A stretch of DNA of 64,000 nucleotides from Limnomonas spitsbergensis (lineage: Eukaryota > Chlorophyta > Chlorophyceae > Chlamydomonadales). The stretch spans positions 2,340,001-2,404,000 of the forward strand of contig JAYJMM010000124.1 of NCBI GenBank assembly GCA_037349105.1, given 5' to 3'. Under the pieces are notes generated by a model. That model searched no databases. It was given only the letters and a program-made list of their open reading frames with translations, and was not told where the DNA came from. The translations under genes were made by a program, and so were the position numbers. Position 1 is the first letter of the stretch. Each line of letters starts with the position of its first letter. Positions 35,228 through 46,100 of this stretch are shown here, piece after piece.

Positions 35228-35573
35228 TAATGAACTACTACGGTGCTGAAATGATGAATGTGACTTTGGTATGCATTGGCCATATCATGATATGGCCATA
35301 ACACAATTCATTTACAATTTGACATGCAAATGCCTTCAGGGAGATGAGAGCATGAGAGTATTGGTGGCTGATTTTGCCTGTCGTTACAAAAAACATTGGC
35401 TTATTTTAAAAACAAAACTAACAGCAAATGGTCATATAAAATCAAAGAAATGTTATTTGGGGCTTGTAAGGGCTATAATGAATATAAGTAAATGAAATGG
35501 TCTGCATCGTAAATATTCTATGCTGAAGCCCCACCGTAATGAACTTCTACGGTGCTGAAATGTGAGTATGACT
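35228..35573. other. AT-rich insert bounded by ~38-bp direct repeats
   Basis: 'taatgaact.ctacggtgct' followed by 'gaaatg' and 'tgact' occurs at 35228-35266 and 35537-35573. Between them lie ~270 bp with much lower GC than the neighbours and a 74-codon frame (35271-35495) with no recognised domain. Confidence 0.6.
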
Positions 35574-35654
35574 ATATAATTATGTCAATGTCTCATCCAG
35601 TTTCTTGACTGATAACGAGTGGGTGCTGTGCCATGAAGAAGATGGTAGACATGT

Positions 35655-36990
35655 GATATGTCAATGACATCACAACTCAGGGCCCTGCTCATAAAGGCTC
35701 GGCCGCGTGGGCGCCCAACTGCCCCCTTGAGAAAAAAGAAAAGGAACTTGAGGTAAGTCGGAAAGAAGGAGAAGAACACAAAGGAGAAAGAAATACCCCT
35801 TCTCAAAAGGAAAAGGCAGCCCGAAGGTATCCCGGCCCCTTTCAAGCCATTCCCCAAGAAGGCAAGTAAAAGCAACAAACTAGGCCTCGGCAATGCCTAC
35901 TACGTCCTCAACAAACGTCAGAGTCTCCATGTCTCCCACCCAAGCCTGCCCCGGTACAACTTTTGAAAGTCTGCGGCGCCCTACGGGGAGCCTGTCCAAT
36001 CTCTCTCCCTAAGCCTCTCCTTCACGCTAGGGCACTGGAAGCAGACATGCAGCGCATCCTCCACATGCTCGCCATCTCCCCTTGCCCAACACCGCTGGCA
36101 GCAGCGTGTCTCACGTTGTTGACCGCTCCTCTGTCCTCTCGCGCCAGCCGTGCTAACCGCACCGAGCAGCAGCGGTAACTTCGTGCGCACACAAGCGCAC
36201 GCCCTATTGCTGGTGCGGCTCCTAGCTTGCGCCAACACGGCGCCCGCCGTAGACTGGAACCAAGCGCGGTAGGTGGCCGCAGACCTGGGCTGGGTGGCGG
36301 GGTCCCTGGGGTCTCCTCTGCCAGTTGCCTGAAGCTGCACCTGCTGGTAGGCTGCGTCCACTAGGTGTAGCACCTCGGGGACGGGGAGCGGCTGCATGTC
36401 AGAGACTGCCTCACACAGTTTGGGGGCAGCTGCTCCATGCTCCAACTCCTTCAACGCCGGAGGAGTTGCATGCATCAGCTCACTGCATCTGCTCACTGCA
36501 CCATGTGCGCCCTTCGGTGTTTTGTCGAAGCGCGAGCTGCATGTCGGCCGCTATGCCTGCTGCCATGAGTGGGCAGTCTTGCTGTGCTGCAGGTGCCACC
36601 GCTGCGTTGTAGAAGCGGAGCACGTGCTGCCACTCGTATCGTTGTAACGGCTGGATCTCATGACCCCCAGTTGGAAGCGGAGGCAGGTAGCCCCACAGCC
36701 TGGCGCAAGTGCTGAAGTAGGCTGGACTGCATCCTGCTCCTGAGGCAGTGTTGCGGCCGGAGGCGACTGGTGGCCCACACCACATCGCCGCAGTTGGCCG
36801 CAAGCGCTGCATGGACAGCCGCTAGCCGGATGCACGTAGGCAGATGATGCCTCAAACGCACCCTGGCGGCCATGCGGCGAACACGCTGCAACGAGGCAGC
36901 CAGATAGAGGCGCCTCTCTACCTTGAATGGCCTTCCTCATGCTGCCGCTCTCGTGCTGAATGATGCCCAAGAATATCATGTGATATGTGA
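35655..36990 (-). pseudogene. LINE relic: RT C-terminus and complete 3' end
   Basis: Overlapping minus frames (36997-36551, 36812-36480, 36496-35981) give 'IQPLQRYEWQHVLRFYNAAV' and then 'RCWARGDGEHVEDALHVCF', the zinc-binding tail also present at 4018-4760 (+). The 3' UTR runs to the conserved LINE terminus (35659-35720, 'GTGGGCGCCCAACTG' in + text). At least two frameshifts disrupt it and the RT core is absent, so it is 5'-truncated. Confidence 0.78.
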
Positions 36991-37246
36991 AACACAATTA
37001 TGGGACGAACCCCTGGTCCAAGGCACTTGCATGGCTGCATGCATGAGTCCTGAACGTCCCAAGACACAAACGCCGATCATGCATGCGAAGACCTCTTAAA
37101 GACGGGCCAGTCTGCCATTCCAGTATTTTGAACGTGCAATAATCATCTTGGTAAGCTTTACATGTTTCTTCTGCGCATTGTTTTCATTCAATTACATCAG
37201 CTGACGATGCAACTTCTCGTGCATCTGCGTCGCTACCGCGCGGGGC

Positions 37247-39458
37247 ATGCCTACCACTGTAGCCAGGCTTGAGCTTACTCTCGCTTCACGATCTAGCCCC
37301 TGTCGGATGGCAAACCTGCTGGAAGAGCACATCCAGTTTCGCAAACAACTAGAAACTGAGCTGGCTAAGACTGAGGCGCTGGTAAATTGAAAACTCTTGG
37401 TTTCGTCGGGAGAGGAGACAAATGCTGACGGTATCGCTATCTTTGTTGCAGCTCGCCGACGTGGAGAACGGATACGTCAACTCTGAGCATAGCCAGAACG
37501 GCTCAGTTCTGCGGGTGAGTGAGCTTCCCCAAAGCCAGTTACCTACGCGTCTCTTCCAAATTCCCCATGCGTAGCAATTTCTGTCAAGCCTGATCCTCAA
37601 TCAGTGGTGGCTTCAGTTACGACAAGGAGGAGTTAACCTATGTGATTGTATTGCGCATTCAGACAAACAACGCGCTGTGTCGCTGATTCAATAATTTAGA
37701 AAGGACATGGATCCCTAAATTGCATGGAGCATGCATGCAGGGGATGCATGGGACTTGCAATGCCAGTTCCTCGCATGGGCCAAGCTGTATGGCGAAACAT
37801 CACTCCTTCCTCATACATTGCTGCAAATGGCTACTGCACTATGCTCACCGAATCCATGCGCCCCTCAATTGTGCCAGGGCTACGAAGGCTACCTTTCTAC
37901 GAAAGAGTCGTTGAGAAAGCGTCAACGGTTGACGAAGGGGGAGGAACGCCTGTTCAGCCTGTCCTCGAAATCCTCTCCCGTGGTGAGTCTGAAATTATTG
38001 GACGCAGGTCAACTTGAAACTGTACACTTCCTTTTACAAGTATTTCCTGTCATGATGCTGTTTTATATAAATGGGCGTCGGCAACCCCATCTGGGGTCTG
38101 TTCTCTTGTCTGGTGATATGTCTGTCACAGGGGTGGGTTTCGTGCTCAAAAGGCCAGGTTCAGATGGCAGGCTCTGCATGGCACAACTCCGGACAAAGTT
38201 TGCCTGTGGACACAGATCCCTGGCACACAAGGCACAGGGATATCTGGCAGGCTCTGCATGGCACAACTCCGGACAAAGTTTGCCTGTGGACACAGATCCC
38301 CGGCACACAAGGCACAGGGATATCTGGCAGGCTCTGCATGGCACAACTCCGGACAAAGTTTGCCTGTGGACACAGATCCCCGGCACACAAGGCACAGGGA
38401 TATCTGGCAGGCTCTGCATCACATATCTCTGGGTATTGTATGCTTTTGGATTCACATACCTAGCACAAAAGGCCCAGGGATATCTGGCAGGCCCTGCATG
38501 CCACCTTTATTTGCAATGCATATGCTTGTGGACACAGGCACTGGCACAGCAGAGCCCTTGGATATCTGGCAGGCCCTGCATGCCACATTTCTGGGTGGTG
38601 CTTGCTGTTCGAGTTAGATAACCGGCACAACAGAGCCCATGGCTTGGATAGTGGCAGGCCCTGCATCACACATTTCTGGGCAATGCATGCGTGTGAACCC
38701 AGATCACCGACATATAAGCATGCAGGGCTTAGGGATGGCTGGCAAGGGTTGCATCGCACATTTCCGGGCAATGCTTGCTTGTGGAAACAGACCAGAGTCC
38801 AGATCCCTGGAACGTGATGGCCGCCTGCTGGCCAGTACGTTGGCATTTTGCCGGGCAAGAGCCAGTTGACGATGATTCAAGTTCACAATGATTTTAGTGC
38901 CTGTTGACAATGATTCAAGTTGACAATGATTCAAGTGCCAGATTGCTCTTCCATTCAGCCAGCTGCGCTGCATAGCAGCCTGCTGCCTTAGCTCTTCCAT
39001 AGATGTCGATGTCTAGTTTGTTTCTCTCTCTGTGTCAAAGTCAACCAAACGGTGGACTGGCAGATCTGGCCCAGATGTCCGACTTATCAAGGAGCGTTAG
39101 CTCCAACGCATGGTAAATTTACCTGTGATATCTGCTGCAGCCGTATGGGCCATGCCCCTGACATGCAGGCCTCAGTGGTTGTAGGAGACCGATTGGCATT
39201 GAATCTAGTGGATCCATTGGAAACAATTGGATATGTCCATTTATACCAGTATAGTATATAAGAATTACCTTCCCTCATTATGAACGTTTTTTAGGAGTGA
39301 GGGATTCATTGATCTGCGAAGTCTTGCTATACCAACCCCAGTTTCAGTCGGAAATCCAGAGCTTGTGTCCATAGTTTGGCTCGAGGGGAGCATTCAATAA
39401 ACACATTATTCATACCTAAGGGAAGGCAATTCAAATCTACAGTAGTATACATCCCCTG

Positions 39459-39490
<32 letters not shown>

Positions 39491-40929
39491 CTAGCATATA
39501 CCAGTATATTTTTTACATTGATAGAAGAAAAGCAAACTGCCGATAGATACCACTGCATACTGTTGGCGACCATTGGGACCATCTGGACTATGGGCTGCTG
39601 GTGGAACCCATTGGATGGCTGCCCTCGACTAGCCCTGTTACTGTGTGCGCAGACACACGACCAGCAGCAGGCCGCCCTGGAAAACGTCGAGTCCTTGCCT
39701 GCGTCCGGTGGATTCGGAAAGAAGGTGCGTGATGCTGGGTGGCTGGCCGGGGAGGGGGACTAGTCGAGGGGGAGGGGGAGGGGGAGGGGGAGGGGACTAG
39801 TCGAGGGGGAGGGGGAGGGGGAGGGGGACTAGTCGAGGGGGAGGGGGAGGGGGGAGGGGGAGGGGACTAGCCAGAAGTGGCTCTGCCTGTGCCCTGAGGA
39901 TTCAGGAAGAAGGTGCGCAGCGCATCGGTGTATCAAAAATGGGGTACAGGGCTGTGCACAATGCCCATCCTGGACAGGTGTGAGTTGGCATGAGTATAAG
40001 GCAGGGGTGGGGGCGACCAGGGGGCTCGGGACTGGGGGATGGGGGGAAACGGGGTGGTTGGGACTCGACACAAAAGGTAAGGGTTGGGATGGGGCTCCTA
40101 AGTACTGGCCGGTGCAAGTTGAACTTGAGCGGACTGGGCATTGTGAGTGACGGTGATCAAGAAATTGTGTATTTCGCTACGGTGCCCAATGTGCCGGCCT
40201 ACGGCTGGTGGCCAGAGCAACAAGGCTGGCCACAAATGGGGCCTCCGGCCAATGGCCTGAGTGTAGCTGACATGTAGCTGAGTCAAGAAAAAAGAAACAC
40301 TGAGTTGCATGGGTCTCTTGTAAATGATAATGCTCCACTGTGCCTTGGTTTAGAACGGTGCATACCCTCTGGGCCTTGCTGAACGCTCGGCCACGTGGGG
40401 CTGGTAGGGAATGACTGAGCTCAATTCCAGCTACCATGCACAGCTTGGGCCATGATGCATCCATGCCATCCAGCCATCCTCCTATGTGAGGAGGGCAGGA
40501 ACATGATGCATGAGGGCAGGATGTCTCTTATCCTGGTTAAGATGCATCCATGCCATCCTACTATTTTAGGGTTGAGGGTTTAAATCTTTAACCCTAAACC
40601 CTAGTGAGGGGGCAGGAACATGGAACCCGGTGTTTTAGACGGGGGGAGAGGGAAGATCGTGTGGCGGGTTCGATCCCTCAACCTTTAGGTATGGATGCCA
40701 CCAGCGTTATACTTCTGTGCCATGGTGTAAAAGGTAATGCTCCACTGTGCACTGGTTTTCGCTCGCTGTCCTAGCGTATTTAGTGCCTGTACCGGTTTAC
40801 GTATGTGATGCTCTGCTGGACTATGAAATTTCACAAGAACTTAACTGTGCCCAACTGACGCAGGGTTACGCTCAAAAGGGCTACGCACAGAAGGGCTATG
40901 CGCAGAAGGGAACTCCCAGGGGCGCTTAG
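37247..40929 (+). CDS. EAF6: EAF6-like subunit of NuA4-type histone acetyltransferase
   Basis: Exons: 37247-37381, 37452-37514, 37878-37982, 39653-39724, 40864-40929 (TAG); all phase 0, ~146 aa. Residues ~24-100 read 'LLEEHIQFRKQLETELAKTE', 'ENGYVNSEH...GSVLRGYEGYL' and 'EERLFSLSSKSSP'. This reproduces the EAF6/MEAF6 pattern of a leucine-rich coiled coil (R..LE..LA..E), an 'E..Y....GN.(I/L)RG...YL' linker and ERLFS.SS. EAF6 is a small subunit of NuA4/Tip60 and MOZ/MORF acetyltransferases in the nucleus and joins the complex through its coiled coil. The last exon adds three GYAQK repeats, which I do not recognise from the family. An extra exon may exist near 38800-38870. In-frame ATG 37247 was chosen as the first start; 37307 is an alternative. 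Confidence 0.78.
38166..38800 (+). repeat. 80-bp minisatellite in EAF6 intron 3, ~8 copies
   Basis: Unit 'ggcaggctctgcatggcaca' 'actccggacaaagtttgcct' 'gtggacacagatccctggca' and so on; the later units are diverged. 'gtggacacagatccctggca' resembles a possible acceptor at ~38780-38805 ('gtggaaacag...cagatccctggaa'), so this too may be junction-seeded. Confidence 0.88.
39255..39450. mobile_element. MITE-like element with terminal inverted repeats
   Basis: Left end 'agaattaccttccctcatta' (39261) is inverted at the right end 'ggaaggcaattcaaatctac' (39421). The interior 'gtgagggattcatt' and 'cccagtttcagtcggaaa' recur inverted at 51885-52040. Confidence 0.65.
39744..39916 (+). repeat. GGGGGA tract and copy of the exon 39653-39724 donor edge
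   Basis: An (GGGGGA)n tract broken by 'ctagtcga' (39744-39868) is followed by 'cctgaggattcaggaagaag|gtgcgc' (39893-39916), a diverged copy of the true junction 'cggtggattcggaaagaag|gtgcgt'. Confidence 0.82.
40345..40640 (-). repeat. LINE 3' end, second subfamily, with internal duplication
   Basis: 'acggtgcataccctctgggc' through 'ggcaggaacatg' matches 5990 and 34340. 'gaggggggcaggaacatgga' recurs at 40610. Between them lies a telomere-like inverted repeat (40563-40604, AGGGTTGAGGGTTTAAA against TTTAACCCTAAACCCT). Confidence 0.7.
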
Positions 40930-41616
40930 CTCAGTTCCTGCGAGGAGCTGTGGGCCATGCCCGGTCCTCTCTGGAGCTGCACCGTGCGAGCTTGTTTCAG
41001 ATTTTAGTGTCGGTCCGTAAATGTGACGGGGCACAGGATCTCATGTCCCTCCGCCCTGTCTGCTCCACCGTGCACGCTCTCTTGTTGGCCACCGCGAGGT
41101 TTCGCGGAGCAGCCCGCAAAATCATGTGACGCATGTGACAACGCATGGCGGAGCCAGCACAACAGCCTGGGCCTCTCGACATTCTGCCAGTGCCCTTGGA
41201 TGTTGTCCCTACATCTGTCCGTCCACCCATAAGTTGTTTGCCGGATCGTGGATTGTACTGACGTGTGAGTGTATGACTGCGCGTATGCTACCGGCTACAA
41301 ACAACAAAGAATTTGTGTAGCAGGTTTATCCCGTTTTATCAGGTATGTTGTTCCTGTCTTGTACCGGCACCATCAGCAGCTGGTACTTCAGTCTCTTAAT
41401 CCGTATCCATTGCAAAATGTAAATTAGTAAGGTCGTGCTTGACATGTAGCGTTACAATTCATGATGTAACGCTGGCTGCCGGTTGGGCTATCACGTGGCC
41501 AACACCCATCGAATGGCAGCAAGATAAACCAGTATAAGGCTCTAGTTGCAAGGCTTGGTGTACTGGGCCCTACAATGGCCGTCACCTAGAGCTAAGTTTT
41601 CTTGATATGAGTAAGA
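40930..41616. other. Intergenic, nothing recognised
   Basis: Contains the EAF6 3' UTR. The frames present (41023-41232, 41126-41320) show no domain. Confidence 0.4.
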
Positions 41617-41620
41617 CTCG

Positions 41621-42503
41621 TGTCACAGTATATTACCGTATACGTGACAGAACCGTTTAGGCCGCAGTTAGCGGCCGCGGAGCCTCCGCAGCTTATCTGC
41701 GGAGTCTCCGGATTTGAACTGAGACCTAGAAACCCGCTTACGCAGGGTGATTTAGCATAATCTGTACTCTGAATTGGGCCTGCCGGGTCCCTGTATCCCG
41801 GCAATTGCCTAATCTACTACTTTTGTCCCTTTTGAAGGACAGGCCTCTGGTGTAAAGAGTATAGGCCTAGCTCTCACGGATACTAGTAGCCCTTGCTCGC
41901 CACTAAGTCAGTACCTTACACTTCAGTCAAGTCTAGCACCACGGAAAGTGGTGATAGCATAAGCAAGTGAAAAGCGAGCCCCATCCATATCACTGGACAT
42001 CCCCAGCCGACGCCATCTATGGTGCTCGCCCTGAAGAGCACGTGACCTACGGTGCCGATCCCTGACTACTCGTCCATCGGAGACGACTAATCAGGCAAGC
42101 AGTCCCAAGCAGATATTCACCTAAATAGACCAGGAGGCGCAAAGCCGACCAGGAGCTCTCGGCGTACCAGCTTCCAGCTGAGTCCGCCCGGCGACAAAAC
42201 CCACGGACAAAGTCACTTCCGTCGCCGTTCCTTCGCAACCCCGAGCATCCCCGCTCTCAGTAGTGAAGTAGTAGGGGCGGTACCCACAAGACAGGGACAC
42301 CCAGACATTACCCCTAGGCAGAGAGACTTCCTGCTATGCCGAACCTTACAGTAGCCAGTTAACAGCTCTTGTCTGAAGTACAAGGAGTCTGTGTGTACGG
42401 TAATGTACCGTGTTTATGAGTAGAAGGACACTTCTCTAAGGCGCCTTTACCGGAGTTCACGGTATTTACCATATTGGCACGTTTACTGCTTTATGGTGCG
42501 ACA
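41621..42503 (+). mobile_element. Solo LTR, 883 bp, with target-site duplication
   Basis: TGTCACAGTATATTACCG ... GGTGCGACA. It is flanked by CTCG at 41617-41620 and 42504-42507; if the terminal A is shared, the duplication is 5-bp ACTCG. It is homologous to the LTR at 1413-2281 but clearly diverged. No internal region, so it is the product of LTR-LTR recombination. Confidence 0.9.
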
Positions 42504-43162
42504 CTCGTGGTATTGTTATCGGGCCTAGTAATTAGTCCATCATGCTCCGGCTCTTACTTTGTCTCCCGTGTTTGATTTTGGCGCTTCGCCCTGACTTAAG
42601 CTCCTGTCTTTGACTCCTTGCCCTGACTTCGGCTTCTGTTAATTGGCGCATGCTTGTTTCGGTTTTGGTTGGTGGTCGCTCCCCGCCCGCTTATGAATCG
42701 TTCGTCGCTCTACCTGACCCCGTCAAAAAAGGCTGTGGATGGGAAGCTTTGTAACAATGTCAACGTGTCAATGATGTTACACCTCTGGGCCCTGCGCAAA
42801 AGGCTTGGGGCCTTCCGCAAAAGGCTCAGCCGCGTGGGCGCCTAACTATATTGGATTGGGAGGAAACTTAACGTAACAATGACAGCGTGTAATGTGCGTC
42901 TGGAGGGCCCGAGGAATGCAGAGACCTTGGCCCCAATGCCAGCTGCAGTCAAGTCCACAGGGAGGTAGCACTCAAGGCAGCACTGATATTATTCCATATA
43001 TTTGATGGGCATGCCATTGAGTGCCCAAACAATTGGAGCAAGGAGCTTCTCACCCTTGTAAGAGATTTATCTCCCCCTGGAGCTGACAAAATAAATCGCC
43101 GCCGATTGTTTCAGAGGCCCCACAAAATCTGAAGGCATGATTCAAATCTGGCCCCATACATC
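42504..43162. other. Intergenic; short LINE end
   Basis: A reversed LINE 3' module at 42766-42846 ('gttacacctctgggccctgc...gcgtgggcgcc') has an internal duplication 'ccttccgcaaaaggct'. The rest should hold the 3' UTR of the minus-strand coiled-coil gene. Confidence 0.6.
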
Positions 43163-46100
43163 TCACACGCCCCCCCTGTTCCGGAGCTGCTTGTAGTTGG
43201 CAGACAACGCCCGCAACCGCGCGTGCACCGCCTGGGCCCCCCCTGCTTCGCCCTCTGCCACCCGCGCCCGGCGGGGGTTCCCCGGCGGAGGCAAAGCAGC
43301 CTCACGCCCCGGCGGCTTCTGGGCAGCCTCCCTGCCGCCTGCTCCGCTCTGGACCTCCTTAAGCCTCTCCGCCTTTTGAGCCGTCAGGAACAGCTTCGGC
43401 GACGGCGATACCACGGACGCGGTGGCCGCCGCCGGCTTTGCGGCGGACCGGGGCGTATGTTGCTGCCGCCCTGGCTTGTCCCTGGCCGCCACGCCAACAT
43501 CATCATATTCCTCATCAGAGGAGGAAAGCGGGAGGGCGGACGCACCTGGGCGGCCCCCGGAGGGTACTACCTTCCCGTGGCATGCTCTGGCGGTGGAACA
43601 TTGGCAACCGGGCGCTGACTTGCCGCTGTCCTCTTCCTCTGACGAGGACTCTGACTGCTTGGAGGCCTTTATCCTTCCGTTGCTGCGGGGCGCACCCTGC
43701 TGCAGCTGGCTTTGACGGAGCGACGAAGATGCCCGGGCGGGCGCGGGGCTCCTGGTCCCACGGCTCAGCAACGTGCTGGCGGCGAGCGGTAGTGGGGCCG
43801 CAGCTGCCGGCCGTGGCCTGGCCTTCCTCGCCATCTTCTCGGCCATGGTTTGAATCAGCTGCTTGACGGCACCAAGAGACGGACCCGTCGTGCCGGCGGC
43901 CGGACCTGTCCCGTCTGACGGCCCCCAATGGCTGTCATCACCGTCGTCGTCGTAAGCGGGCAGCGCGCTCCAGCTCACCCGCACGGGTGTTGACGACCGC
44001 CGCTGCTTTGCCGCTGCGGGCCTGCCGCCACCGCGACGGGCAGCGGCGGGTGGGGGCGTCATGGATGTGTCAGACCCAAAGCCTCGGACGTCGTCGGAGA
44101 AGAGGCCGGCGAGGGGACGGGGCGGAGAGGGGGGCGGCGAGCGGGTGGGAGCACGCACTGCCATTTTGGTCTTGAGTGTCTGGATCTCGAGCTCCTGCTG
44201 CTGAATAAACTGTGGTGGAGGAGGAAGGCAGGGAGAGGGAGAGAAGGGAGCGTGTGTGTGTTGTGAGAGGTCCCTTTGCAAAAGGTAAAATGGAAGAAAA
44301 ATAATAATGGTAAAACGGCAAAATATATTTTATACCAAGCGCGGACGCAGTGCCTGCTGTTATGGCAGGGCTCGACAGCAGCCATCCCGCAAGCTAGCCA
44401 GTAGCTGAGTGGACTTGGCCAGGCACCGCTAAGCCTTATCTAGGCGGGTAAACCTTAACAGGAATCGTACACCTAAACTAGATAGTGGGTCTTGCCAGGA
44501 ACCCTACACCCTAAAGTAGATAGTGGGTCTTGCCAGGAACCCTACACCCTAAAGTAGATAGTGGGTCTTGCCAGGAACCCTACACCCTAAAGTAGATAGT
44601 GGGTCTTGCCAGGAACCCTACACCCTAAACTAAATAGTGGGTATTGCTAGGAACCCTACACCCTAAACTAGGCTAGTGGGCCTCGCCAGGAATGGCAACC
44701 CCTATCTTAGCTATTGGACCTTCCCAGTTCCCACTGCCCCTCAAACATATACATGTGTGTGTGTGTGTTTCAATGTGTGAGTCTGTGTGTGTCACTAAGT
44801 GTATATACATGTGTGTGAGTAAGTATCCTTTGTATTAATGTATTTTCCCTTACCTGCTTAAGGGAGGCCACCTTGCGCAGGGTCTCGTCCTGCATCGCCC
44901 TGCCACGGTCTATCTCATGGTTGAGCTCCTGTAACTCCCTTTGCTGCTGATCCTGCGGCGATAGATGTAAACAAATGTGCTGAAGGGTCGGTCACGTCAT
45001 GCCAATGGTGGTCAATGTCATGGTCGAGCTTGTGCATCTCCCTTTGTTGCTGATCCTGCGGCGATGTAAACAAATGTGCTAACTTGGGTACGTCAAGCCA
45101 ATGGTGGTCAATCTCATGGTCGAGCTTGTGCATCTCCCTCTGTTGCTGATCCTACGGCGATGTAAACAAATGTGCCAACTTGGGTACGTCAAGCCAATGG
45201 TGGTCAATGTCATGGTTGAGCTTGTGCAACTCCCTTTGTTGCTGATCCTGCGGCGATGCAAACAAATGTGCCCTGTCGGTCACATCATGCCAATGGTGGT
45301 CAATCTCATGGTTGAGCTTGTGCATCTCCCGTAGCTCTATTTTTTGCAGGTCGTGCGGGGATTCAAAACATTAACAACAGCAAAACGAGAGTTATTTGCG
45401 CGCTTCATTTGTGAGTAATTTTAGCTCCCTCCGTCGGTGAAATTAACCCAAAGGACACCAATACCGTAGATTTGATTTGCCTTCCCTCGGGTATCAATTA
45501 ACTATTTATTTTAATGCTGCCCTCGGGGCAAAATCAGTTGTTTAATGCTGCCCTCTGGGCAGATTTTTTTGTTTAATCCGTTCCCTCGGCACCAAAATTC
45601 GCTTCAGAGCAGTGTTAAAATTGTCATATATATAGTATATAAAGTCAGAAAAAAGTGGGCCAAAGTAAAAAATAAATAGAGGTCTGGTATCAGCTTAATC
45701 AGGGCATTCAGAATCTGCAGCTAATTCGTCCCATCTAAGAAAGCTATGTCCTCAAAACATTAAAACACTGTATTTTTTTGTCGCGGATCACGGGTTCGCA
45801 AAATGGGGCAAGTCTGGTCCAGAAGTTCAGTTAAAGTACCACTACATGATCACTAGGCATACATTTGAGTCTCATAGCATGACTGTTCCTAAGTTCTTAA
45901 GTCAGTCGGAGTAATAGTTCAGATAAAACTCCTCGTGCTGAACCTCCTTGACCTCGCCGTCGTCACGGTTCGCCTTGACGTATATCAGCTTCTCAGCCCG
46001 CGCGATGCCTAGGCGAGAGCGGCTACCGGTGTACGTCCGCCCCCATGCTGACCAGTTCCGCTCCGTTGCGCACGTGGTCACATGGATATATTATTCAGCT

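Noticed and set aside
40660..40685. tRNA B-box-like 'gggttcgatccctc'
   Set aside because: No A box at proper spacing and no acceptor or T-stem pairing could be found.
41592..41804. 70-residue minus frame as a gene
   Set aside because: It lies across the left end of the solo LTR and has no domain.
43422..43866. Several plus-strand frames opposite 43163-44209
   Set aside because: Shadows of the GC-rich terminal exon of the minus-strand coiled-coil gene.
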